Below are positions 44,738-55,445 of a stretch of DNA of 64,000 nucleotides, piece by piece. The stretch covers positions 44,477,090 through 44,541,089 of the forward strand of contig OZ035963.1 in NCBI GenBank assembly GCA_964034945.1, in the 5' to 3' direction. Within the stretch, counting starts at the first letter, position 1, and each line of letters starts with the position of its first letter. The notes below the pieces were generated by a model, which worked only from the letters and a program-made list of their open reading frames with translations, had not been told where the DNA came from and searched no databases. Origin of the DNA: Chrysopilus asiliformis. Its lineage: Eukaryota > Arthropoda > Insecta > Diptera > Rhagionidae. Made by a program: the position numbers and the translations under genes.

Positions 44738-45034
44738 GTCTTTCTGTCTGTCAGTCTGTCTGTCAGTCTGTCTGTCAGTCTGTCTGTCAGTCTGTCTGTC
44801 TGTCAGTCTGTCTGTCAGTCTGTCTGTCAGTCTGTCTGTCAGTCTGTCTGTCAGTCTGTCAGTCTGTCTGTCTGTCTGTCTGTCAGTCTGTCAGTCTGTC
44901 AGTCTGTCAGTCTGTCAGTCTGTCAGTCTGTCAGTCTGTCAGTCTGTCAGTCTGTCAGTCTGTCAGTCTGTCAGTCTGTCAGTCTGTCAGTCTGTCTGTC
45001 AGTATGTCTGTCTGTCAGTCTGTCTGTCAGTCTG
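44738..45034 (+). repeat. CTGT/CTGTCAGT microsatellite in unit 1
   Basis: About 300 bases of TGTC and TGTCAGTC units. Long frames through it in two phases (CLSVCQSV...) are repeat-derived and are not proteins. Confidence 0.95.
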
Positions 45035-45810
45035 TGTACAAGATTTCTCAAAAACTAATAGAGCTAGCGCCATGAAATTTTATAGAAATGTTGGGCCCTG
45101 AAATGGGACGATCCTATCAACTTTTGGTGGAAATCCGTTAACCGGAAGTATCCAAAATGGCGGTTTTTCAAAAATCGCAATTTCATTTTTCTCGATTTAC
45201 TCCCAAACTACGCGTTTTTTAGTGGCCTTAAGTATGACAAAACTTAAAATAAAATTTCTCACACTTTTGTCTTTAGCTATAACTCGATATCTCAACCTGT
45301 TATCGAGATATTTTAAGTTAAAATTATAACCATACTAAAAAAATTATATCTTTTAGGTTTTTTTGTGATTTTTGGAATTTTTTAGTTTATTCCAATAGAA
45401 TCAGTTAAATTTGAATAACTTCTTCAACTTGAATATTTTCCTATATGATAAACTCATAATAATATTAAAATTCTATAAACATTATGAAATATTATTACGT
45501 TAAAATATTAATAGTTTCACTAAAGGTTGAAATCAATTCGTCATGGAAAAAAGTTTTGGTTTCGGGTTGTTTCGGTTTCGACCTGTTTCGACTATAAATT
45601 AGAGTTTCGGTTTCGGCCTAAAAACCTGTTTCAGTCGGATAGCACTTAGTGTCGACGTACACGTGTCTTCCCGTCGCGGCGACTTTTATTCCTCAAAATG
45701 CCTTCCCGATGTACACGCTTCTTCACTTTTTAGTAGGAAAAACTTATGTACAACAAGCGATCGCTCATGTGTGTGTGGTTCTCATATATGTGTTGTATTT
45801 CCAGCTCATT

Positions 45811-47111
45811 CCCAATAGGAAAAATTGAAGCACTTCTTGGGGAAACATGAACGAAGCGCTTCTTACTCGCTTCCAAAAGAAGCAGTTGGGAAGCACATCA
45901 TTTACCAATAGAATTTCTATAGAAACAAAAAATGTGGTAATCGAGTAATTATTTGAATTTCAAACTGTCAAAAATATTCAATTGTTGCAAAAATTCGTAA
46001 AGGGCTGCAAGTGAATTATTTTGGAAACATTAAGTGGTAAGTAAACAAATGTTTTAAATTATATTACATTTATTTATGTTGAGAGGTGTACCAGGTTGGA
46101 TTTCCATTTACCTAAGATGGGTACAAAAACTTGTGGGTTTTCTAAGAGACATTTTAAGAGACTGGTTGCTGAAGACAATAGAGCAGTTCAACAAAATCGA
46201 GCAAGAACTAAATGATTATTCTAAGCCAGAATTGGTGAGCATTTTTAAAATATGACTATGATTATTTCTCTATACTAATAGTAAATAGCACTTAACATAT
46301 CTCATACATAAAAACAATAATTGGGAAACATCCTCTGGACAAATGCATGCATTTTTTTCATGTTGATCTACTTCTAGAAGTCAATTGGGACGGAAAGCAG
46401 AAAAAAATACAAATTGATTCGACAAGATTATTTTCTTCATTTGTTTACGGTTAGTAATAAATTTTACTGAATTATTAAGTAATAAATATTGTAAATACTG
46501 AATTTATTAAGTAGAAAAAAAGTTAATTTTTTAAGACTTCACTTAACAATTTTTTTTTTGTTTCCAACAGAAGCACAATTTTGGATTCGAGGACTTCAAA
46601 GACGCAATGGTACTGGGCTTCAGAACAGCCAAAAATAAATCATATAAGGTTACATATATGTTAAAACAGAGAGAGTAAAACTAGGTGACGTATTTTTTCT
46701 TTAAATATTCACAAAGATTTTAATTTTACGTGATTAAGTTACATAAAATTACAGTCTTTGTAAATATTTAAATGTAAAATACGTCACACAGTTTTAATTA
46801 ACATGTTAAAAATATGTTTATTATACCTATTTATTGAAAATAGAGAATTTATTTAAATTATAAAAAAATCTTTTTATTAAAAACAAAAAAATTTGGCCGT
46901 GAATGTACAACCGGAGAGAATTCCAATGAGCTTCTGACATGCTGCTATTCGAGCGCTTCAGAAGGGCTTCAAAGTGCAGCTTGAGGGAAGCGCTTCCCTG
47001 CAATGACATCCAATGTTAAAAAATACATGAATAGGGTATGGGAAAAGAAGCACTTCGAGCTTCTGAGAAGCGCTGAATAAGTGCTTCTGAAGCGCTTCTT
47101 TTCCTGCTGGG
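45811..47111. mobile_element. 1.3 kb TIR element in unit 2
   Basis: Copy of 41981-43281, carried by the tandem duplication and not by a separate insertion: flanks and interior are identical. Confidence 0.75.
46076..46678 (+). CDS. Possible two-exon small protein, unit 2 copy
   Basis: Exons 46076-46234 and 46571-46678, identical in layout and sequence to those at 42.2-42.8 kb, with the same GTGAGC donor and CCAACAG acceptor. Preservation in both units reflects recent duplication, not selection. Confidence 0.4.
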
Positions 47112-47223
47112 TTCCCTTACTAGCTAGCACCGAGGCAACATCAATTGCCATAATAGAAACTGCCAACAATAGAAGAATAAGGATTGGTAATTTGTTACGG
47201 CATTTACTCTTTCCTACATACTA

Positions 47224-47677
47224 GGAATGTCAAATTTTTGAAAAAAAAACCGGTTTTCGGTTAAACCGGTTTTTAATACCGGTTTTTAATACCGGTTTAA
47301 CCGGGTCCAAAAAACCGGTTATCAAAACACCGAAAAACCGTGTTGTTGAAATTGGGTAGGTTAGGTCTTAGACGCAACAAATACACTATAATACAAACAA
47401 AAGACGTGAAGTGCCATATAATCCATTAAGAGGCCATAAATGGCACAATATAATATTGTATTTGGTTTAGAGTGCCTAAAAAGAAGTGTTTCTAACAAAT
47501 CAGTTGCACGAAAATTTGTTTAAAATTATTTTTCCGTACAAAAAAAATTATCTTTTTTTTGAACGGTTTTTGGCTTTAAAAAAACACCGGGTAGTGCAAA
47601 AAAAAATACCGAAAAAATCGGTTAACCGAAGCAAAAACACCGGGTAACCGGTTTAACCGGTTCTTTTTTGACATTCC
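47224..47677. mobile_element. CCGG-rich TIR element in unit 2
   Basis: Duplicate of 43394-43848, one A shorter in the A-run near 47580. Confidence 0.7.
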
Positions 47678-48190
47678 TACTATACATAAAAAATAAAACT
47701 ACCTGCAATTGGTTTTTCACTATTTGAATTCAATTTTTGTTTTTTTGGGATATGTTTACGAGTCGGTGGTTAAGCACCGACTGACCAATGAAATTACGCA
47801 CACATGCATGCTGACGTGCTACACGAGCGCCTTCGTTTGTGTGCGTAAAAGAAGAAGTGAAGACCACTTTTCGATTGGCGACTTTTATCCTCTTGCCGCA
47901 CTCGTTTCTTTCCTACAATTTGATGAGGCTGAGGCATGTTGAAGACTGAAAGTTGAAACGTATACGCTCTCGCTTGGTGCTCACGACGTCACCGGTCAAG
48001 ACTCCTACCACACATATGGCGTTAATGGGTTGCAACGAAAAAATCTCACAAAATTTGAAATTCGTCCATCGCTCCCAATTCTACAAAACTCTAGTACTAG
48101 CAGGGGTAAAAATTGTTACGAAAACTCTATTGAGGAGACCCAATCCTACTTTGGGATGTACTGCCATAGACAGATAGATCGCTTTCAAAC

Positions 48191-48255
48191 AAAAAACATA
48201 AGAAAAGCTACAATTGCTAGGGGCCAATCGTCAAATACTCTATATCAGGGATAAG
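48191..48255 (+). mobile_element. Family B 5'-end fragment in unit 2
   Basis: Duplicate of 44362-44426. Confidence 0.6.
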
Positions 48256-48566
48256 CAACTAGATTTTTTGGCGCGTAAAATTTGAAGTTTGGGGTTATAT
48301 CGCGGGCCTCAGCAAATAAATTTAGAACTTCATTTTTTGCTTTCTTTGTGTTATCCAGAAATCACCACGTGGAGGTGAGGCAAAGTCGAATCTCTTTTCT
48401 TTTTGTTTTTTGTTTAATTGTTTTTTGTTTTTTTATTTGTTTTTTTTTACTTTCTTCTACGGAGTATAATAAAGTATTGTATTCATGAAAAATTTCGACC
48501 TCTTAATTTTGCCTAAAAAACATTTCCCGATCACTCCTGAGTCGATTGGAGTCATATTAAAAAAAT

Positions 48567-48856
48567 GTCTTTCTGTCTGTCAGTCTGTCTGTCAGTCTGT
48601 CTGTCAGTCTGTCTGTCAGTCTGTCTGTCTGTCAGTCTGTCTGTCAGTCTGTCTGTCAGTCTGTCTGTCAGTCTGTCTGTCAGTCTGTCAGTCTGTCTGT
48701 CTGTCAGTCTGTCTGTCTGTCAGTCTGTCAGTCTGTCAGTCTGTCAGTCTGTCAGTCTGTCAGTCTGTCAGTCTGTCAGTCTGTCAGTCTGTCAGTCTGT
48801 CAGTCTGTCAGTCTGTCTGTCAGTATGTCTGTCTGTCAGTCTGTCTGTCAGTCTGT
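48567..48856 (+). repeat. CTGT/CTGTCAGT microsatellite in unit 2
   Basis: Same array as in unit 1, a few repeats shorter. It is the main length difference between the units. Confidence 0.95.
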
Positions 48857-49131
48857 GTACAAGATTTCTCAAAAACTAATAGAGCTAGCGCCATGAAATT
48901 TTATAGAAATGTTGGGCCCTGAAATGGGACGATCCTATCAACTTTTGGTGGAAATCCGTTAACCGGAAGTATCCAAAATGGCGGTTTTTCAAAAATCGCA
49001 ATTTCATTTTTCTCGATTTACTCCCAAACTACGCGTTTTTTAGTGGCCTTAAGTATGACAAAACTTAAAATAAAATTTCTCACACTTTTGTCTTTAGCTA
49101 TAACTCGATATCTCAACCTGTTATCGAGATA

Positions 49132-50344
49132 AACCGTTATTTCCAAAAAAAAAAACAGTTTTTTGCGATTATCTCGAAAATTAACGGGTTTTTGCTGACT
49201 GAATATATGAAGAGAATTAATGAGAATGGCATTCTGCACAGTTTTGTCTTTTACCGTTATCCGTTATATTTTACCGTTATTGAGATATTTTCATTAATAT
49301 GTAAAAAATCATATTTTTGCGAATAATTTGCAAACTAACGGTTTTTCGACAAATCAGTTAAAAGAATAATTAAAGATGTTAACATTTTCCACATTTTTGC
49401 CATTTACCGTAAATTGATATCTTTTACAGTTCTCAAGTTATCTCAAATTTTGTACGTTTTTGATATTTTTGGATGAACCAACAATTTATTCGTCTTAGGT
49501 TGACAACGCGACAGGTCTCTAGCGTAAATTGCACAGGGTCGTAGATTTTGTAGAAGAAAGTTTTGTGTTGACCACAACTGATATTTTTTTTAGTTTATTA
49601 GTTGTTTTTATCGTTTTTTTATTTGTTTTTTTTTCGTTTTTTTGTTTTGTCTTAATGTTTTTTTATTACTATCGCCGATATCGAGATTCTGATAACTTCG
49701 CCACAAAAGCAATTATTTTAATCGTTGTAAAATCCACTTTTAATGTGAAAACTGTGCTACCCGATCTTGGGCCAGTTTTTTGAAACTCGGTTCGTAAGTG
49801 ATATTGGCCACTAGCATGCAGCCGCGCAAATAATCGTCAGTCATTCGATTTCGAAATTTATTTTTTAGAAAATGCTGTTTCACAAATATACATATATCTG
49901 TATATAATATACATCTGTTTCGGCAAATTTTTTTCGCAGCACATTACTCTCTTGAAATTCAATAATTATTAGTTGCAATTTAGCCTTTTCAAGATTGAAT
50001 AGTTGCACTGCCGTATTGACCCAATTAAAATTTGTCTCAAGACTGAATGGGCTTTGTATTGCTCCTAATAATTCGCTAATTTGACAAAAAATCAGTAAAT
50101 CGTGAAGCAAATTCAAATTGCAAATCAAAATATTCGGTAGCTGTTTTCATATTCCTACTTTTAAGGACATCTGAAATTTCACTTAGCAATCATCGTTATG
50201 CAAAAAAAGATCTGTGTATTCAGAATCGCATTCTTTAGGAAAGGCTCGGAGTAAGCGATGTTATGTGCTAATAATCCACTTTTTTTAAATTTTTTCTACG
50301 GGCCAAGCTTGGACGTCGTGAGCCGGATCGGAAAGCCTCGCGGG
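49132..50344. other. Unassigned stretch after the duplication
   Basis: 49132-49480 has repeated phrases of the type TTACCGTTATTGAGATATTTT and CTCGAAAATTAACGG, an old repeat of which the duplicated unit contains the first part. A frame at 49529-49783 encodes mainly F/V/L from T-runs. No gene. Confidence 0.4.
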
Positions 50345-50620
50345 TCGGATATTTGTATAAGAGAGGGGGAAAGGGGTGGTCCGATTAGATTTTGACGTAT
50401 GGATGAGTTATGTGAAATCCTATTCTAAGCAAATTTTACTTTTATGAATTTTTCATATGACTCACCGTTTTCGCCGTTTTTGCAAAAAAAAAAACTGTTT
50501 CGTTTGTTTGGGAAAGGGGGGAAGGAATGATCCTTTTTTCTGCACGACCAGTTAATTTTTGTGACTGACGATTACAAACGGTATACTAAAACTAATAAAC
50601 TACACTATAATTCTAATTAG
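50345..50620 (+). mobile_element. Family B element, partial
   Basis: GTATAAGAGAGGGGGAAAGG, GGTGGTCCGATT, ATGACTCACCGTTTTCG and TTACAAACGGTATACTAAA in the family B order. The GACR array is absent and the ends are degraded. Confidence 0.55.
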
Positions 50621-51126
50621 GGTTGCCAACCCGTGCTCTTTTCCCCGGACATTCACATTTTTGAATGTGCCAGCAAAATACCGCCCTACGGAGAAAAGCA
50701 GTGTACATTAGGGTGGATCGTCGAAGCAAAATTCGGAAATTTAAAACTCCTGAGTGCGGAAAAGTTGTCAAATGGAAAATAAAAAGGTTTGGCGTTTTTT
50801 TTAAATTTTTTTATTGAGGTCTTCCACCTCCTCAAGGAGCCTAAAGTTTCGATAAATTCGAAAAATTGTCAACCTAATGTAATATTGGTAAACATGGCTA
50901 TTCCAGCAAAATGATGTTCCACAAAGTTATAGGAAATTTAATTTTACATATAATCTTCGAAGAGGAAAAAATATTTATCTACACAGCTAAAAATTGTTGT
51001 AATTGAAATTTTTTTATTTATTTGAAAGATTAACAATTTTATGTTTTTTATTTATAATTATAGTCCTTTTTGGATTCAAATTTGGCCATTAACTTACGAG
51101 AATCAAATTTATTCCTAATGACTCCA

Positions 51127-51763
51127 TCAAGATTTACTCCTAATGACTAATCTTAAATCTGCGTCACTTATATTGCAGGTTAAGGCGGGTTTCGTTAAAC
51201 TTATGGCAGACCAATCAATATGCTCGAAATAATTAATTGCTTCGAAATTAAAAGTTGGTATTACGAATGGTCGAATATTACCTAATTTTTTCAATTTTCG
51301 TGCTTTAATTATTCGACATATTGCTAATTCGCGAATATGTTTATGGTCGTCAGCAAGCATTGCTATTAAAATATTTTCGGGATGCCTGAAATATCCATTA
51401 CGTTGAATGATCGGATCCACAATGGCTTTTAAATTTGATAGAAGATACCGTGATAGCTGAATCGTTGTAAAAATATGTTTCGCTCCGTAAACACATGATG
51501 GATACAGCTTAATATTAAACCATGATGGAGCGTATACTTTTACGATGAACTTTGCAATAATCACCAAATTTTCGGATGGATTAGGCATCGAAACATAAAG
51601 TCTCAGAACTTGATTAGTTGTGGTGATCCATTGAGAGTGCACTATCTTACCTAGAAAATAATAAAAAGTAATTCAACACATTAATTGAATATATGTTAAT
51701 CTTACCTGGATTTCGATTCAACAGTGATTCGGAGCAGACACCAGTAGTTATGCCTTCACACAT
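51127..51763 (-). CDS. Spliced uncharacterised protein of the 50.7 kb element (193 aa)
   Basis: Minus-strand exons 51763-51706 and 51650-51127 are separated by a 55-bp intron (GTAAGATT donor, TTTTCTAG acceptor). The join is in frame (…LLNRNP|GKIVHSQW…). The product has 193 residues from the ATG at 51763; the frame also runs upstream (DLSTDQLYLYE) to about 51800, so the true start may be in a lost exon. Visible conserved-looking blocks are NPSENLVIIAKFIVKVYAP, VDPIIQRNGYFRHPENILIA, MLADDHKHIRELAICRIIKA and a tail ending CNISDADLRLVIRSKS. From memory, blocks like these occur in uncharacterised arthropod proteins that look transposon-associated; I cannot name a domain. It is probably the middle of a longer protein, truncated at both ends. 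No catalytic motif is recognised. Confidence 0.7.
51651..51705 (-). other. 55-bp intron
   Basis: Donor GTAAGATT and acceptor TTTTCTAG on the minus strand; AT-rich. Removing it joins two frames with no stop, strong evidence that it is real. The length is typical of short insect introns. Confidence 0.75.
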
Positions 51764-52832
51764 TTCGTACAAATATAATTGATCGGTACTTAAATCATTT
51801 TTTTAATTAATTGGTGCACTGAAAATTGTGCACTTTACACTATTTCTTGTGTTTGTTGACATTGCGCGCACAATTACTACACTCGTCGTTACGTTCATTA
51901 GAAAACCAACTTTATAACTGATGCACCACAACTTTTACCGCAGCCACCTGATAGTTTTAAAACAAAGGACGAAAATTAACTCATCGTGTCCGACCGAGTC
52001 GAACTTACGAATACGTTGAGTTGACTCGTTTGTATAAATATAGTATCAGTAACGGGACTTTAGAAGAGCGATTCATGTATTGTATACTCTGTTCATGTAC
52101 ACAATTTCCTACGGCTTGGTGAAACAACACTGCTAATACTTTCCATGATAAATGCATTAGAGTGCCACTTCTTGGTATTTATCGAAACTCGAAACATTTT
52201 CAAAAATTACTATTTTTCTCAGTGTAGATGTAATTTTATTCATTTTGGTGCTAAGGGTGATACATGTAAAACAAACAAAATTTCCCATAATTTCGTTGAA
52301 CATAATTTTGCTGTCAAATTGATACTTACCGAGATTAAGACTTTAATGACCATTTTTGTAAATTATTAAAACTTTAGGCCTCTTGAGGAGGTGGAAGACC
52401 GTATAATTAAAAACAAAAACAAATTTCAACAATCTTTATTTTCCATTCCGTAACTTTTCCGCACTCAGGAGTTCTCAAATATTTGATTTAAAAAAACTAC
52501 ATACAACGACGATCCACCCTAGTGTACATGTACTACTGGTTGGGACACTGACCTAGAGCATAAATAATATCAATAAGTTTTTATATGCCGGTCTATGGGG
52601 TCTATCTCGGCTGCTGAAGCTGTAAATTTCAGTGTTCTAAAAGTTACGCTGTTGAACCACTCACCATGAAAACTCGGTTTGGCTCCGTGCTGATCTGTAG
52701 ATGTTATTTTCCTCTAAAAAATAACGAAATTAAAAAAGGCTTTCCAGTGTTGTGAGAAACGACGTAAAAAACTAGTAAGACAAAAAAAACGGACTTAAAA
52801 AAAATACAGCGCTAAAAATTAAAAAATATATA

Positions 52833-53395
52833 CACTGCCGGTCAAAAAAACTTGACCGATGATAAAAAAAAACCAATTTTTCGACTTTTCACTCGTGTTT
52901 CATGTATTGTAAATGTTTTAATTCGACAATTTCTGAAAGAATGTACATAACTGAAGCTTATTCAACATTTTGAAATTATTATTCGATGAACATGATGAAA
53001 GAAATAAAAATGATCTAAAATATACAATTTAAACGCATTTTTCATCGAAGTGACCACCTTTTGCTCATCATTACACATGAACGGTCATACTCGTGATAAT
53101 AACAAGGAATCAAATGATGAAAAATTGTCGTTGGCGATTGTTGACAGTACATAAACAATGATGCGTGATCGGGTGCGCTCGGCCGACTTGGCCGTGTTTC
53201 CTCGAGCCGAGGCGATTGCAGCCGAGAAAAGTCGATAATAGTCGAATATCGATCAATTCAAAATTGAAAATGTCTATTCTCTTATCATTCACCTTGAATG
53301 TATATAAAAAACCTTAACTTGCACATACAATGGGAGTGAAAAATCGAAAAATTGGTTTTTTTTTATCATCGGTCAAGTTTTTTTGACCGGCAGTG
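52833..53395. mobile_element. Tc1-like MITE (563 bp)
   Basis: It begins CACTGCCGGTCAAAAAAACT, with the inverse at the end. The match extends for about 65 bases, and TA lies on both sides. CACTGCCGGTCAAAA is a typical Tc1-type terminal repeat. Non-coding inside. Confidence 0.9.
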
Positions 53396-54040
53396 TATTT
53401 AACATTTATCATTTTAAATTGGGATGATGTCCCTCTGACGTCATAGTCGCAGCGCCACTGTAGTATTCATCTCTAAAGTGAGAATTACAATGGCCCGACA
53501 GCAACAGTGACAGCAAAATGATTTCATTGGCTCAGAAGCCCCTGACGTCATAGTGGCGGCAAAAAAATATCGCTGTCGTGTTTCCTCTCTAATCCTTTTG
53601 AAACCTGGTGCAGCCTTTTTGACACCTGGTTTTGTGTGTCATTATTTGCACGGAAAAAAGCGCGATTTTGAAGCAATTCAAGGAATAGTCATTCATAAAT
53701 CACACATTTTAAAGAAATCATCATTTAAAAATCAACCTCACTTATGGCGTTTTCGATTGGCATGCTCTTTTTGCTCTGAAGTTGCTCTAAAGTTGCTCAC
53801 TCTGAGAACTTGTGTTCGACTGAGATTTTTTGATGGCTCGAAAAAGAGTTACGTGTTCGAGTGACGAAAGTACTTTGTATGCGAGCACTAAAAGAGCATT
53901 TTTCGAGCAATTTTGTGATCTGCCTAATGTAGTCAGATATGAGTTGCTCTTTTGAGGTTAAGGCAGGGGTCGGCAACCTGCTGCTCTTTGGATGTGAAGC
54001 TGCGGCTCTTTAGTTCCATACGCAAATATTATTTACTAGA
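53396..54040. other. Unassigned, with an isolated hAT-like left end
   Basis: At 53966 CAGGGGTCGGCAACCTGCTG followed by GCGGCTCTTTA closely resembles the terminal sequence of Ac/Charlie-type hAT elements. No matching right end is present. The 103-codon frame at 53553 has no recognisable domain and lies in repeat-like sequence. Confidence 0.4.
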
Positions 54041-54199
54041 ATTTGGACCCGGCTTCGCCCGGCTAAAAGCGTGAACAGAAAAAAAACTTAGGAAAACTAG
54101 ATTCAGTTGGTTAAAAATTAGGTAGCGTGCATACTGTTCGTTAGTTTTTTCTCTTCAGAAAATGATTAACAAACTAACAAAAAATTCCAGCACTTGCAT

Positions 54200-54915
54200 T
54201 CGGTATTACTTTACCCCACTCCGCTTACTCCCCCACCTCTGGAGCTACTTTTTAATAGGTCTATATTGGGGCTGGACCCCCAACGAACATCTATGCCAAA
54301 TTTCAGGCCAATCGGTTCAATAGTTTCCCCGCGAAAGAGTAACATAGCGCAAAAACTAAGTTTCGAAATCACTTTACCCCCTCCCCTTACTCCCCCCACC
54401 TCTCGGGCTACTTTTTAATCGATCTATGTTGGGGCTGGACCCCCAATGAACATCTATGCCAAATTTCAGGCCAATCGGTTCAGTAATTTTCCCGCGAAAG
54501 AGTAACATAGCGCAAAAACTAAGTTTCGAAATCACTTCACCCCTTCCCCTTACTCCCCCACCTCTAGGGCTACTTATTAATGGGTCTATGTTGGGTAAGT
54601 TTCGAAATCACTTTACCCCCTCCCCTTACTCCCCCACCTCTCGGACTACTTTTTAATGAGTCTATGTCGGGGCTGGACCCCCCACGAACATCTATGCCAA
54701 AAAAATAATAAAACAACATTCGTTTCGAAATCACTTCACCCCTTCCCCTTACTCCCCCACCTCTAGGGCTACTTTTTAATGGGTCTATGTTGGGTAAGTT
54801 TCGAAATCACTTTACCCCCTCCCCTTACTCCCCCACCTCTCGGGCTATTTTTTAATGAGTCTATGTCGGGGCTGGACCACCCACGAACATCTATGCCAAA
54901 AAAATAATAAAACAA
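54200..54915 (+). repeat. CCCCTCCCCTTACTCCCCCAC tandem repeat
   Basis: About six units start near TTTCGAAATCACTT. Full units are about 160 bp and contain CCCCCACCTCT, GGGGCTGGACCCCC and TTTCAGGCCAATCGGTTCA. Shorter units alternate in a higher-order 77 + 123 bp pattern, so that 54522-54721 and 54722-54921 match. It is strand-biased (C-rich top strand). The frames across it are repeat-derived. Confidence 0.85.
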
Positions 54916-55169
54916 CATTCGTTGATTTAAGATTTTGTATTAAGACGATTCAAAAAACGAATACAAAGCAAATTAATAATAAAAATAGGTTAATTAATAA
55001 CATTAAATAAAATATAACTGTCAATAAATTGTGTACCCAATTGAGTTTCGAACCATCCAATTGCGAAATATTGTAATATAGTCACTCTAGTTTGATATAA
55101 ATAGAAGGGAATGGAGAGAAAATTTTCGATTTTCGATTGAGACCAGGAACTTTTAAGAGTAGTATAATG

Positions 55170-55246
55170 GAAGTGCGGGTATTATAGTAGTATGAACGAC
55201 TCAATAGTAGTAAAATACTACTATAGTAGTACTTTCGACAGCACTG
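55170..55246 (-). repeat. AGTAGT-rich hAT-like terminus
   Basis: The stretch ends ACTTTCGACAGCACTG. Inverted this begins CAGTGCTGTCGAAAGT and is followed by ACTACTAT repeats, resembling a hAT end with subterminal repeats. No partner found. Confidence 0.35.
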
Positions 55247-55445
55247 TATAGGCGATGCGCCACGGGGCATGGGCATGCCGGCGCAACGAGCAAGTTACGG
55301 GCAAGACGGTTTCGGGAAAGGTTTGAGGTTTGCGCTACTTCAGAATCTGGTTGAACGGAGCAAAGCACACACACATATAAGACATAACGAGTTTTAGTTC
55401 CTATTTCTATACACACGCACACAATTGAAATGAAACGTGTAACTA

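Larger units (their letters stand above)
41481..45310. repeat. Tandem duplication, unit 1 (3830 bp)
   Basis: Unit 1 (41481-45310) and unit 2 (45311-49131) are almost identical from TTTTAAGTTAAAATTATAAC to TTATCGAGATA. Seen differences are one A in a homopolymer near 43750/47580 and 8 or more bases in the CTGT microsatellite. The trinucleotide ATA is shared at the junctions. A very recent duplication or an assembly artefact would both explain it. Confidence 0.9.
45311..49131. repeat. Tandem duplication, unit 2 (3821 bp)
   Basis: Second unit, in direct orientation and nearly identical. It lacks a left foldback arm of its own, since the duplicated segment begins within the spacer. Confidence 0.9.
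50709..52521 (-). mobile_element. 8-bp-duplicating TIR element carrying a spliced gene
   Basis: The ends TAGGGTGGATCGTCG/CGACGATCCACCCTA are flanked by the exact octamer GTGTACAT (50701-50708 and 52522-52529). Inverted similarity extends in blocks to about 150 bases inside: CTCCTGAGTGCGGAAAAG, and GTCTTCCACCTCCTCAAG at about 50820 with its inverse at about 52395. TAG start plus an 8-bp duplication fits hAT, though P and Merlin types also duplicate 8. The only good gene inside is the spliced 193-aa frame on the minus strand. Confidence 0.85.

Noticed and set aside
44738..45034. CRISPR-like array because of regular short repeats
   Set aside because: No unique spacers; it is a simple tetranucleotide/octanucleotide microsatellite, and the genome is eukaryotic.
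44656..45101. Two long overlapping frames encoding CLSVCQSV/SLSVSLSV repeats, also at 48485-48922
   Set aside because: They are translations of a CTGT microsatellite, open in more than one phase, with no start context or conserved domain.
52030..52060. TATAAATA followed by TCAGT as a promoter for the 193-aa gene
   Set aside because: The spacing is too short for a TATA-initiator pair and the orientation is opposite to the gene.
53553..53864. 103-residue frame as a host gene
   Set aside because: No recognisable domain; it lies in repeat-like sequence, with no intron signals or homologous copy.
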